A stretch of DNA of 64,000 nt from Forficula auricularia (Eukaryota; Arthropoda; Insecta; Dermaptera; Forficulidae), in the NCBI GenBank assembly GCA_024734495.1, contig JALMQS010000085.1:620001-684000 (forward strand). Direction: 5' to 3'. Shown piece after piece: positions 11,241-22,411 of this stretch (position 1 is its first letter; the number at the start of each line of letters is the position of its first letter). Under the pieces are notes generated by a model. The model had not been told where the DNA came from, ran no database searches, and saw nothing but the letters and a program-made list of their open reading frames with translations. The position numbers and the translations under genes were made by a program.

Positions 11241-12085
11241 TAGAAAAAACAATACTAAATAACCTTAGATTAAGAGGCGGAATATCGTTAGGCGCAAAAA
11301 GATGTTTTATTTTTTCAATTTGGCTGCCCTTATTTATAAAATAATAATATTTTTGGAAGCTTCTAATATCTATCGCTACACTCTTCAAATAAAGAAGGTG
11401 TGTCGGATCGAATTCTAAAAGTGGTCTAATTAAGAGTAAATTTGCTAGAAAATTTGTTCAAATCGGGCGTTACTTTCAAGTAAATCAATTAAGTATCGTT
11501 TCGAGCAAATTATCTGAAGGAAGCTGGCGATTATTCAATAATGAATGTTCCAAGTATAGACACTTGGCGGGCGTTGGCTCGGATATGGATCGGCTTATTT
11601 TATCCACCGCGGTGGCGGCGGTTAATGAACGAAACAGTGAACACACGCTTGAACAGACGTTTTGTGAAAGTAGAAAAAATAAAATAAAAATGCATTCGAA
11701 TGAAAATGAATGGAGAGCGAAAGAAGAAAAGGGAAATAATGATAGCCGAGTTGGCTGCATTGAATAGGATGAATGCAAATGGATATAACAATAAAGCGAA
11801 GTGGGCGAGACGAGCCTGAAATAATATCTTCATATACACATATACATACAAACACACACACAGATAAAAACCCATACATATGAAGTGTAAACTTACATCT
11901 CTTAAAAATATTTAATTTTTTAATTTTATTTTAGGAACTCACTGAGATGGGTATCAGATTTTAAGAATGAATTAAATTTGTACCCTTTAAGACCGTGATT
12001 CGTAACCTAGGGGTAATTACCACCCATGAGAGTATAATAGCCATTTGAAGGGGGTAATCAGGCTAATTAATATAGTAGGGCAAAA
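11241..12085. other. Unique sequence; short hAT-like relic at the end
   Basis: Overlapping open frames on both strands at 11485-11879 shadow each other and have low-complexity content, so none is called. Near 11995-12075 there is TTCGTAACCTAGGGGTAATT followed by GGGGGTAATCAGGCTAATTA, similar to hAT termini that begin with a 'gttcttaacc' motif. Confidence 0.4.
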
Positions 12086-12961
12086 CAGGGCCGGATTTAG
12101 GATGAATGGGCCCCTAGGCTGGACCCTACCAGGAAATTTTTTTTTTAATTAACCTACAAGCCCGCATTTTCAGAAATTATCCAATTAAAAACTTAAAAAT
12201 AAACTGATGTGGCCTTCCACATGACTTTACCAAACGCCTGGCCTCACTCTTATATTTAATATCTATTTAATAAAATCATTTAAGGGGGGGGGGGGCGGTT
12301 CAAAATATGAAAATCTAGGCCTTTGGACCAAACTCAACCAAACGTTTTTACTCTTCTGGGAGCTCACTATACACATCTATACAAAATTTGGTTGAGTTTG
12401 GTCCAAGGGCTTAGATTTTCCTTCCAAATTTTGCCCCCAGAAAAAAATAATATTTTCGTCATTATACTCGTAAGTTCATTTTACTTATATTATTTTTAAT
12501 TTTAATTTTTTTTTTTTTTTTTTTAGTTTGAAAATCTTATATTATAATTTTTAAAAAAATTCCCCCCACCTTTATTTTGGGTTCGATTTCAACTGAAATC
12601 TCATCAGCTCTTAATCTCAATGCACCAAAACTACAATGAAATTTCGTTTTGTTAATGACACTTGTTTTTGAACTAGTGCGTCCAGAAAAATTTGGTAACT
12701 CATTACCGTACTCGAGATTTTGAAAAAATAATTAATATCTCGAAAAATATAATTTTTCCGATGTTCCCTTATTAAGGCTATTTTGAAGATCGAAATGCCA
12801 TGGTTACGTCAATTTTTTATTCAAAATATTTTCAGCCGTTTTTGAGATATTTTAAAAAAAGCAAAAAAAAAAACACTTTTCATGCACGATTACAATACTT
12901 GACCATACCCTGCCGGCCCAAAAGCTGCAGCCTGGGTAGCCTGTGCTTAAATCCGGCCCTG
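12086..12961 (+). mobile_element. Complete non-autonomous hAT-like element (family B reference copy)
   Basis: Perfect 14 bp terminal inverted repeats: CAGGGCCGGATTTA at 12086 and TAAATCCGGCCCTG ending at 12961. Subterminal blocks include TGGGCCCCTAGGCTGG and GCCTGGGTAGCC. The 876 bp body has a G-run near 12284 and no transposase. Flanking 8-mers (GGGCAAAA and GCGCCGAA) match at only 5 of 8 positions, so a target duplication is at best decayed. Related partial copies are at 2.75, 3.9, 28.9 and 30.5 kb. Confidence 0.8.
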
Positions 12962-13790
12962 GCGCCGAAACATGTTCTAGTTATCTAACTATATTTGTTT
13001 TCTTTAGCTAATTTTCATATTTAAATAGTAATTACCACCATCAAAGTTCTACAAATTGAAACGGAAAGAACATTGAGAATTTTTAGTAGAAAAACAAATG
13101 GGCATCCAATAATCCTAATAACTTTTTAGTTTTATTTCGTACTGCTTAACAATTGTATGTAATATATGTTCTGTATTTTTAAGTATATTGGTTTTCGAGG
13201 AAATTAGCAGCGAATGTCCCTTTAGTATACACAATAGTAAACATGTTTAGCGTGCATACACCTCATTGAGCAACTACCGAGAAATTCGCAGGTTGCTTAT
13301 TAAAAAACTATCATAATTAAAAAAATACCAACAAAGTCCAACAAAAATGTATTGGTCAACAAAACACCTAATAAAGGAAGAGTTTTGTTTAGTTTCCTCT
13401 TGGTTTTAAGATGTTATCAAATTTCAGTGTCAAGAATAATAATTTGAATGAATAATTTACCACAAGTATGTAATACACATTGGATCGTTTAAAGGTTACC
13501 TATCCACTTCACTTTGAATGCTTTTTTCATAATTCGTGTTAAGCAACAAATAAATAGTCGGGATCGTTTTTCTTTTAGTCATCCGCGTCATAAATATTAA
13601 TAACATCGAGGTTTAATAGGTTTTCAACAAAAAGACCTTAATTAAAAACACCACAACGTGCCCATTTAATAGTCTCAGATCTCGCATTTCAATCAAAATC
13701 CTTGAATCCATTTACGCGGACATCAGAATACCAAGATAAATTGAAAACTTGTTCAAGAAACTTTGTACGTGGTTTACAAATTTTAGAGAT
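12962..13790. other. AT-rich unannotated sequence
   Basis: No gene or element end recognised. Confidence 0.5.
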
Positions 13791-14480
13791 TTTTTTTTTC
13801 TAAGTCATACTTGACTGGATCAATTTATTATTACAATCTTTTGTGCCAAATTTCAGCTCATTAGTTACAACCATTCAATGTCTCCATTTACTATGACAAT
13901 CCAATTTCTTTCTGATTTTCTTCATTTTTGAACTGGAATTTCTAAAGCTTGAAAGGCAATTCTTCGTTTTGAAAATATTTGAGAACCGGAATTAACTTCA
14001 TATAATCTTCTTTTTTTGAGTTATCATACGTATCTAAATAAATAGATACATAGAAATAAACATTCATTATATTTGAAAATTATCATTCAGACATTTCTTA
14101 GAAGTTGCATTTTATTCTGTGCCAAAATTTACTTCATAAGTTACAATAAGCTTTTCTAATAATGATTCAACTTTTTCTTGTTTTTCGCACTTTATTTGGA
14201 GATACTAAAGATAAAAAGCTTAAAATATAGTCAGTTCATTGTTTTGTAAAGATTTTAGCACCAGAAGGAACTTTCTAAAGACTTTAAGTTATTAAAAAGT
14301 TTAAAATCTAGTCAGTTCATTGTTTTGTAAAGATTTTAGCTCCAGAACGAACTTTCTAAAGACTTTAAGTTATTAAAAAGTTTAAAATCTAGTCAATTCA
14401 TTGTTTTGTAAAGATTTTAGGACCAGAACGAACTTTCTAACGACTTGGAGTTATCATAAGTATCAAAATCAATATATATA
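13791..14480. repeat. Tandem repeat region with 81 bp period
   Basis: Three nearly identical units begin at about 14213, 14294 and 14375. Each reads AAAAAGTTTAAAATCTAGTC, then TTCATTGTTTTGTAAAGA, TTTTAGCACCAGAACGAAC and TTTCTAAAGACTTTAAG. Upstream, 13800-14210 holds diverged relatives (TGTGCCAAATTTCAGCTCAT and TGTGCCAAAATTTACTTCAT). Single related blocks occur at about 15820 and 42690. Confidence 0.8.
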
Positions 14481-15439
14481 GCTGTGTATTGTTATTATTA
14501 TTATTCATTTATTTATTACATTGTTAATGTTGCCGTCTTTACTCCAATAAATTCTGTTTCTGAACTTTATTTGTGAATCGAATCAGAAAATCATCTTAAA
14601 AAATAAATATATTCGGAAAAATAGACAATCAGATATAATAAATTATCCTGTAATATGATTTTTCTCAACGTTTCGGACATTGCTATAATTAAAAAAATAA
14701 ATAAATACAATTTTTGACTAAATTTAATACCTCGGTATGCTAGGCCGATTCAGCTTTGATAATCGAAGTCTCGCTATCCGATGCAATTATATCACCGTGA
14801 TTTATTGTTCAATCGACCCCATGAGGTGGCATTTTTTTTGCCCTCAAGTGGCTTATAGATTTAAGTGGCGGGAAGAAAGGTCCTAGAAATCGAGGACCTC
14901 GTCGAGTGACATCCTTAAAAAAAAGGGGGAAGAGCCTTTCTACCGCTCTCATCTCGCTGTTTCCCACCCAAGGGGGCCTGAAGAAGCCTGTCGTTAACTT
15001 GTCAAGACGTTTCGGTGGTGAGAGAAATATTCACTGACGGCATTTTTGACACGCGTGATCTCCGGCCTTTGGCTGGCTTCTGGCTGTACAGGACAGACAT
15101 TTTTAATCTAACACGAGCCGAATACCAGAAATCGGTATTTTGTTGGAATTGTCAAAATGCCAGATAACCGAAGAATATATGAAAGTAGATAACCTTCGGG
15201 TGATAACGCAAACTGAGGGGTTTCAAAATCTCGTGTTTAGTGATTTTTTAGATGAACTCACACTATCAAAAATAAATCAAATAAAAATAGCCTGAGGGTT
15301 AGGCTACATGACATACATTTACTCCTTTTTAACAACACTCTAAGAAACAATTCAAATACATTTTTTTTTGCTTTTAGGCCTTTCTAACCATAAGCTAATT
15401 TACGATACTTATTTTATTTTTTTTAATTTGTCTCTACCC
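14481..15439. other. Unique sequence, GC-richer at 14730-15110
   Basis: The 14730-15110 stretch is clearly less AT-rich and non-repetitive, with no long open frame or splice-bounded exon. It may be regulatory. Nothing else recognised. Confidence 0.4.
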
Positions 15440-15535
15440 TGGGTTCAGATTTTAGCCGGGTGCCTCGAGTCGGATTCGAACCCGGGTCCTCTTGGTTAGC
15501 AGGCTGGTACACTAACCCCTAGCCTAACCCGACTC
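15440..15535 (-). other. tRNA-like sequence or SINE head
   Basis: On the minus strand an A-box-like TAGGGGTTAGTG is followed about 40 bp later by a perfect B box, GGGTTCGAATCC. GGAGTCGG before the A box can pair with CCGACTC after the B box. The T-arm pairs over only about 3 bp and the anticodon stem is poor, so a working tRNA is unlikely. A tRNA-derived SINE head or tRNA pseudogene fits better. Confidence 0.55.
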
Positions 15536-15870
15536 CAAAAAATAAATATTAAAATCCTAATAAAAAACAAAACAAAGTAATAATTATTGTTAATAATAAT
15601 TATATTAATGTGGGAAAAAGTAAACTATTTCAAGACTAGATGCTCTGTCTCCGAAATCAATGTATGGTAGTTATTAATAAACTTTTGTGATCAATTTTAA
15701 CTCCTTGACTAACCAACGTTTCAAATGACTCAATAATATACAATAATTATGAGGATTCGATTTTTTCCATCAAATATAATTAGTTCTACAAATTATAAAT
15801 AAAAAATAAATAAAAAACATTTTGGCACCAGGACGAACTTTCTATAAACAATTGATTATTTTGAAAATTC

Positions 15871-16046
15871 CTAGAGGTTTTAATCTATTCGATCCTAGAT
15901 AGAATTAATTTTTTTTTAATTATATATCAGAAGGGTTGTTTTTACCCCTTCATATTCAATTCCCGAGGGAATAAAAACAACACGGTTGACTTAAAATTAA
16001 GAATAATCCGTTCCATCTCGAATCTAATATATTAAAACCTCTCGAG
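15871..16046. mobile_element. Foldback element related to the tRNA-like module family
   Basis: The left arm has AGAGGTTTTAATCTATTCGA and ATATATCAGAAGGGTTGTTT. The right arm is the reverse complement with about 20-25 percent mismatches, ending ATTAAAACCTCTCGAG. The centre keeps only a remnant of the module (TTCCCGAGGG). The inner arms share the TCAGAAGGGTTGTTTTT end of the 5.4 kb module. Confidence 0.7.
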
Positions 16047-17080
16047 ATTTTCTTATAAATTTTGTTAGTAGTTAAATCTAAAAATTAATATTTTACTGAG
16101 AATAAAAAATTGAAGGTTTTCAAACATTCAATTAATCAAGTAATAAATAAACAAGGAGATAAAATTTATATATTAATTAATTTTTCTATCTTACTGATTT
16201 CAAATAATGAAATGTGTCTATAGATATCTTAATAAAAATACAAAAATATTTTCTTAATTTGGAAAAATACTCTAGGTCAATTTGAGTTGTAGCCAAAAAC
16301 AACTCTAGATTACCCCTCAATTAAATTTGATTTAAAATTTAAGAAATAGAGTGGACTATTATTTTCTCTTCAGCGCTCGATATTCTTGAATCATCTATTT
16401 TGAAACCCACTCATCTGACACGCTTTGTCTTGGATCTTTCGGGAGATTTACTACTGCACTACTGGTAGATATAAAGTTAAATGAACCCTGATGTGGAGTT
16501 GTCATCTTCGAATATGGATGCTTAATGGCTTGGAACGGGCGAGTGAGAAAAACAAGGGAGGCAAACTCTTATGATTCACGAGGGTCTACAAGTCTACATG
16601 CAATTTCATAACATTAGAGCTAACATTAGAATATTTACGAATTATTTTGTTATTACTTATACTTTATTGTAATTTCTAGAGGTTAGAGAAGTATATTTCA
16701 TACTTTCACCTTTTTTAAACGCTTTATATTATAGTTTTATATATAGCTTCACTTGTATGTAAACAAATCTGGAAAGTCGACTTTATCCTACTTCTAATTG
16801 TCGTATCGATTTGAAACTTTGGATTTATACTAATATGTATGTATTGGACATAAAGAAGTGACAAGTTTATTTATAGCATATAAAGTATGGAACAAAAATT
16901 TATATTTTTGCGTTTAATGTGCAATGAAGATAAAATATTGACAAGGGTAGAATGTATATATCATAAAATTAAAAGTTTACTACAATAAAAGTAAAGGTTT
17001 GAGCATCTTATTTTTGAAAATAGTTGGAATGTTTTTCAAAAATATGCTCGGGTTCAGATTAACAAATCAATTTTTAAAAA
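16047..17080. other. Unique sequence with a short LINE-like repeat block
   Basis: About 16735-16930 carries TTCACTTGTATGTAAACAAA, TCGACTTTATCCTACTTCTA and GTCGTATCGATTTGAAACTT, a pattern of dispersed LINE-type 3' repeats in arthropods. 16370-16600 is GC-richer and unique. No gene seen. Confidence 0.4.
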
Positions 17081-17300
17081 GAGAAATAATTTAATTTTTA
17101 GGACAGATTCTAAGATATTAATAGAAATATTATTAAATTGCAATATCAGAGGGGATTCATCCCCCAAGGAGTCAAACCTGAGAACTAACCTGCTTTCCGG
17201 GCAGTCAGCTCACACCCTCGAGACAAATCCTCTGATATCGAAATTTAATAATATTTCTATTAATATCTTAGAATCTGTCCTAAAAATTAAATTCTTTCTC
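17081..17300. mobile_element. Foldback element with central tRNA-like module
   Basis: Arms of about 62 bp (17081-17142 and 17239-17300) are close reverse complements: GACAGATTCTAAGATATTAA against its complement on the right. The centre is a module of about 96 bp (17143-17238) with paired ends ATATCAGAGGGGATT and AATCCTCTGATAT. On the minus strand the module has GTGAGCTGACTGCCCGG (A-box-like) and AGGTTTGACTCC (B-box-like), and aligns to the 5.7 kb modules although the arms do not. Confidence 0.85.
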
Positions 17301-17574
17301 GTTTACTACAATATTTTGTACTTTCTTAGTACATTACCAACAAAAGCGTTTTTTTTTTAAAGTTTTTTAAAGTATTATTTTTAATAATGATTTCATAGCC
17401 TATATCTTCGAAAATACTTTATTTATTTAATTTTAAAGGTCCAAACTATAATAATATAATAATTTCCCCCGAAAATTTCGTTTTTAAGACCCTAGAATTC
17501 AAAGAGAGAATTTTCTTACATTTGTCAGCTTATTTGTCTTTATATAGTATAGGTATTATTACATATATACATAT

Positions 17575-18272
17575 CACTGGCAGTTGGTAATTTTTCAACC
17601 AGGAGATGCTGTCCAAAAAAGTACCCTTCATTTTTTGAAATTTTATTTGAATCTTCGCTTTTTTTTTGCAAATTTCATCGAGTGCTGGATGATTTTCGTT
17701 ATTTTAAAAAATTTAACATTAGATTTTTAAAAAATTTATTTAGGGACCTTTGCCCCAAATGGATACTGCTTTGTGTGAGTGAGGATAAGGGTAGGAAATT
17801 AATTCTACCAAGCTATGACTTATTGTCTATTGCATTCTTAGTTATTTCCGATCATACATATTGAGAGTTCTTACAAATGGATTACTCCAAAAATTCTCTT
17901 TTTTTATAATAATAGTTCCTCGGCGAGAACATTTTTTATTTGACCGAAACTCGTCTAGACTTGTCTTTGACATGAATGAACTGGAAGATATACCAGGCAG
18001 GGACTTCAAACCTTCTATCGGCACCCTTTTCTGAAAAATCATTCATTTAAATTGCCCCTTGAAACTGTGCAACAATTTTATTTCATTTCGAGAACCAATA
18101 TACTTTTCAAAACAAAAAAATGATTTTTATAGAAATATTTTAAATAACGGATAATAATTTGAAAATTTAATGATCCTCCTGAAAGCCGACCTTATATTTA
18201 TGAACATAATTTAAATGTTAGACATTTTAGGGATGCGTCGCATCCACAGCATCCATGGTCCGCACGCCACTG
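17575..18272 (-). mobile_element. Non-autonomous hAT element (family G), full length
   Basis: On the minus strand it starts CAGTGGCGTGCGGACCATGG and ends in CCAGTG-type sequence (plus-strand CACTGGCAG at 17575). Flanking 8-mers are ATACATAT (17567-17574) and ATTCATAT (18273-18280), 7 of 8 matching, as expected for a hAT target duplication. The body is 698 bp without intact transposase. It shares GGGTGCCGATAGAAGGTTTG and CAGTATCCATTTGGGGC with the 38 kb copy. The open frame at 17682-17864 lies inside it and is not a gene. Confidence 0.9.
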
Positions 18273-18660
18273 ATTCATATATATCAAAATTGTTTTTCTT
18301 CTCTACTAAAAAAAACCGCTGTTTTACATTTTTTAAATTTTAATATATTCAAAAGAGAGGAAGAATCACATGTGTTTTGTTGTCCATGAATTTTCATAAA
18401 AATCGAATGTTTTTTGCGCAAAGTTTTCAATATAATTGAAAAGATCTACTAATCTAATTAGGTCTCGTATTTAAATCTCATTTATGGAACATACTCGTGA
18501 TTTCCTTTTAATATAATTACTATGTAATTTTACTTCCTATTATTTAATTCTAGTTTTAGATTCTTCTTTAAAATCACAATAACTAAAAATTATGTTATTC
18601 TCAAAACAAGATAAAAATATTTTCTCTCATCTCTAATGTTTTCGTTTTTTTTCTTTTCAG

Positions 18661-18707
18661 GTATGTACTCATTGAGAAATATTTACTCCTCTCTTCAAGT
18701 AGTCACA
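18661..18707 (+). CDS. Candidate internal exon, low confidence
   Basis: A polypyrimidine tract ending TTTTTTCTTTTCAG precedes 18661, and CACA|GTAAGTTGG follows 18707. The 47 nt segment is open in two frames (YVLIEKYLLLSSSSH, or MYSLRNIYSSLQVVT), with a stop in the third. No family is recognised. The start GTATGTACT also resembles a donor, so this may be an intronic decoy. Confidence 0.25.
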
Positions 18708-19114
18708 GTAAGTTGGGATTTATTAAGATTTTCATTATATTTTAAGATTTCACTTAAATACTTAAGTATTTTCCCACATAGGCCAATTTTTTTTTTATAA
18801 TTTATCAATATAGTATTGAATTATTTATTTTATTTAAAATTATAAATAAACCTTTCTTCAAAAGTTTTTATATATATTTAGAAATTATAATGTTATTCGG
18901 ATTCTAAAATAACAACGATAGATATCATTATATGGTAGACATTTCATCTGGTATGTAAATTTAATTAATAAAAAATTGTGTAAATGAAATTAATAAATTT
19001 TCCTGAATAAATTATCATTCGATATTTAACCCGATCAGATATAGATGAATTCATTTTGTAGTTTTGGCTATGGGCACATAAAAATCGTCATTAGAAATAG
19101 CAGATAAAATATTT
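18708..19114. other. AT-rich unannotated sequence
   Basis: Nothing recognised. Confidence 0.5.
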
Positions 19115-19290
19115 TTAATTAAAAAGAGTGATGATGAAGGTCAAACCTCCGAAACTATGGTCTCCAACAAATAAATCATAAATATATATGTTAAATATAG
19201 AAAGGTATAATTTTATTTGCATCAAGCTGAGGACAACCTCATTGATTTCTCTTTACGAATTTCGTTTGAATCACATTACGCTTATATAAT
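19115..19290 (+). repeat. Family C repeat with hammerhead-like core
   Basis: At 19128-19162 the core reads GTGATGA, an extra T, the GAAGG/CCTCC hairpin with TCAAA loop, GAAAC, TATG, GTC. The first C of CTGATGA is G here, a position essential for hammerhead catalysis, so this copy is probably dead. Flanks TTTTTAATTAAAAAGA and AATAAATCATAAATATATATG could form helix I. The shared 3' blocks (TTTGCATCAAGC, CCTCATTGATTTCTCTTTA) follow. Confidence 0.65.
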
Positions 19291-20844
19291 ATAAAATTGG
19301 AAGAAAAAAAATATTTCCGAAATTCTTAAATCAAAATTGTTGATTTTGGACTAAAGAAGAGAAAGCAAGTTAAATAAGTCACGTGATATACACACAGTTT
19401 ATTCACCTCTTTATTTAAATACATTTCTTATGGTTTAACTATTATGTGCTTATATTATAACCATAATATATACATGTCTCTATTTATTTATCCACATATA
19501 TCTGTAATTTGAACCCCCAGTAAAAAATTCCCCATAGACCCTCAGTCATGCAGTTGCTCGCTTTCCCCGAAGACATCGACCCCATCTGGGACATTCAATT
19601 CTTCTGCCTCTCATTCCTCGGAGACAAATGTAAATAAACTTATAAAGCGTATTTCTAAACTATTCTTCATAAATAGTTGGAATTAAAAAAAAGTAAATAA
19701 TTAAAAATATTTTTCAAATATAAATTTTTAAGGTCACATCATCTCTCTTTCTTGCTTTAAATAGGGACTCGTTATTATCTTGATAGACATGAATCGAGTC
19801 TGCGTCCTTGACACGATGAAAGAGTTTTCTATAAAAATAAATCAGGAATCAGAACTAAAATAAACCTATTTCATCGGTATTTTACCTCAGTATATATGTA
19901 TACTACATGGCTTTTAATTGGTTATATTAAAATTCAAAAATTCTACACAACTAGCTACAAGAATTTATAAATTACCTACACATTAATTTAGAAAATCGGT
20001 CAAATTTTCCCATGTTTTTACAAATAAAAAATTTATTTATTTATAGGACGTAATACATGTTATTTTAATGACCAATAACCTATAAATTATTCGAAATAAT
20101 TTATGGCTTTTTAATTTAAAAAAAAGGTGAATTTAATGTTTTGTCTGCATCTATTTTAAAAGATTCATGGCTTGATTTGACTAGAACTATAACATTCATC
20201 ACCTGAAATTAAAAGCCCAAACGTCGTAGGAAAAATTCTGATTAATTTTCTTATTGATCTTGGACAGTTCAGATCAAAAAAAAAATATATTCTTTCTGAT
20301 TAACCCTAATTTTTTTGTCAGGACATTTAATCATCTTCAGATTAAAATCATAAGCAATCATCTAATGAAATATAGTGAGAGTCCCATTTGAGCAAAAAAC
20401 CCTTACTTGAGGAATAAATTAAATAATTGAATAGATTTAAGTGGGTATCTAAAAATCAGCAAAATACTGTTTCGATTCCCCAGTTTTATTTTTCCTGAGT
20501 TAGTACTTCAAAACTCTTAAAAATATGTATACCTACCTATATAATAATTTTAGGCCTTTTTTATAAAAAAAAAATATTTAATGTCTTCTGAATTGAAAAA
20601 TATGTATATATTTACATTCATGTTTTATTCTCAGTGAGTGACTAATATTTTGCAAAAAGCACAAGAAAACAAAAGCATTCTTTAAAGTTCTTTAGCCAGG
20701 AGGTCACATTCTTCTAATATAAACCCAAAAAACTGAATTTTTCCTTATATATTCCAACATTCGATTGATAATTAACTAAAGGTTCAAGACTTTCAAGAAA
20801 CCTTGAAAAAGCTATCTTCGTCCGGTAAAAATTTTGACCCAATA
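19291..20844. other. AT-rich unannotated sequence
   Basis: No gene recognised. 19500-19630 is slightly GC-richer and unique. Confidence 0.5.
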
Positions 20845-20905
20845 TTTAGAAGAGGAAATCAATAAGGCTGTCTTCTGCTTGATACTAATAAACATAAACC
20901 TATAC
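20845..20905 (-). repeat. Family C fragment
   Basis: Contains GAGGAAATCAATAAGGCTGT and CTTCTGCTTGATACTAATAA, the reverse complement of the family C 3' blocks. The hammerhead-like part is missing. Confidence 0.55.
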
Positions 20906-21029
20906 TATATTCTCTCTATAGTAATTACCGACGCTTGGAATCGAGTATTGCTCTTCAAGAAGAAGAAGATGATTGATGCATATATTCACACTGCACTCTA
21001 TTTATAATATGTTCCAATAAATAATTGTT

Positions 21030-21190
21030 AGAGCTATTAAGGAGAGTCTTTCAAAACCCGCGTCCACAGATACCTTCAACTTCGAACCAATCTTTAAAAT
21101 TTCTTCTTCTTTTCACAATACAAGTGTTCACCGCGGACTACAGTGGTTTTACCTTTTTGGTCCAACTTCTTCTTAAATCAATATCATTAC
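21030..21190 (+). repeat. LINE 3' tail fragment
   Basis: AAAACCCGCGTCCACAGATACC, TTCTTCTTCTTTTCACAAT and TTTTTGGTCCAACTTCTTC match, in order, the LINE tail at 11040-11240 in the same orientation, with more decay. Confidence 0.6.
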
Positions 21191-22009
21191 AAATCATGCC
21201 ATATGCTAAATAAATAAAGACAAAATAAATTAAAAAAAATACTAAAAACTACACCAGCTGTTCATATATCTATCATAATTTACAAGTTTTTAGATAATTC
21301 GTGATTCATGTTTGGTTTTTACCCCTGAAACTAAAGAAATTTCACAATATATTGTTTTTATTAATATAGATACAAAAGTATCATTGATTAGGTATTCTTT
21401 CTGAGCAACTCCCGTTGACACTAACACATGCATTCGGTGCATCTATCCACAAGAACACATATTGCACAATTGTTATTCATTGCTAGGGAATGAATCAGCT
21501 CGGCCTATGTGTTGTGTCGTGGTGTTGCCCCGCCTTAAATTAAATTGTGTTCACTGGCAAGGCATCAATAAAATAAAAGAAAAGAATGCCTCTTGCATTC
21601 AAATGTAATGTACTCTGCTTTATACTCACGAACTTTTATTCTCTCTGCCATTGCCCTTTATAAATATATGCAGAGATACGAATAGAAATATAACGATATT
21701 ATGGACAATTTTATAGATGATTTGGTAGGAATTTATAAGTGAAACGTGTTCTGCTGATATTTAACAAAAATATATTACGTACAAGGAAGCAAAGGCATTT
21801 AGGACCCGTTTATCCCCTGAAAAGTGTTAGATATCTTTGACTGCAAGCTAAAACAGATATCGTCAGAAAATCTGTGCAGCCATCTGAAGTTAGATGAAGT
21901 TAGATTTCAAAAAGGCCACAATCTTATAGCCATGTTGATTCTATGATTAGAATAACTTCCAGATATGCTTAACTGAAAATGGAGACTTAATTGAAAATAA
22001 TTTGTTTTT
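21191..22009. other. Unique sequence, GC-richer at 21400-21560
   Basis: No open frame with splice support. The less AT-rich 21400-21560 stretch (GGCCTATGTGTTGTGTCGTG) is not repeated in the window. Confidence 0.4.
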
Positions 22010-22070
22010 CTGAAATTAGCAGAGTTGTTGATTCATAAAGAGAAATCAATGAGCTTGTCTTCTGTTTTTT
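22010..22070 (-). repeat. Family C fragment
   Basis: GTTGTTGATTCATAAAGAGA, AATCAATGAGCTTGTCTTCTG: reverse complement of family C 3' blocks, directly abutting a LINE tail. Confidence 0.6.
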
Positions 22071-22411
22071 TTTTTTATGAAAAATGATGAGAGAAAGAGT
22101 TACACCAAAAAGCTACAACTTCTAAAGGCCTGGGTTGGCCCCTCCACCGTGAAAAGAAGAAGAAAGAATTTTATGGGCTGTGCGGGGGTTGAAGGTATCT
22201 GTGGATGCGGGTCTTAAATAGCTGAAGGTTATAAGTCGCGGGAAAGATGGTGGCAGGGAACGAGTTCCAATCTCTGGAGGTCATAGGGATAAAAGAGTTG
22301 GCGAAAGCGATTGTTCGACTTTTATTCAATTTGACATCGAAGTTTAATTGCTCGCTTCTGAATTGCATCCAGGGTAGCAAGAGAATGTTTGTTTTTTTTG
22401 ATGCAAACTAA
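22071..22411 (-). pseudogene. Non-LTR retrotransposon reverse transcriptase C-terminus and 3' UTR
   Basis: On the minus strand one frame reads LATLDAIQKRAIKLRCQIE then stop. A second frame then continues with SFIPMTSRDWNSFPATIFP and YNLQLFKTRIHRYL. Both parts are normal neighbours in jockey/CR1-like LINE ORF2 proteins (LD-IQKRA, R-WNSLP, NLQ-FK-RI), so a frameshift has broken the ORF between them. After the stop comes the 3' UTR with CTTCTTCTTTTCACGGTGGA and GGTGTAACTCTTTCTCTCAT. The element is 5'-truncated. Confidence 0.8.

Noticed and set aside
11485..11879. Several 67-97 codon frames on both strands
   Set aside because: Shadows of one another with low-complexity F/S/H-rich content and no splice pair.
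13791..14480. CRISPR-like array
   Set aside because: Units are contiguous 81 bp repeats without unique spacers, in eukaryotic DNA.
15000..15050. Hammerhead-like core near CCTGAAGAAGCC
   Set aside because: The GACGTTTCGG that follows is on the wrong strand relative to CTGAAGA, so no core forms.
15440..15535. Functional tRNA gene
   Set aside because: T-arm and anticodon stems do not pair well enough, so only a tRNA-like call is kept.
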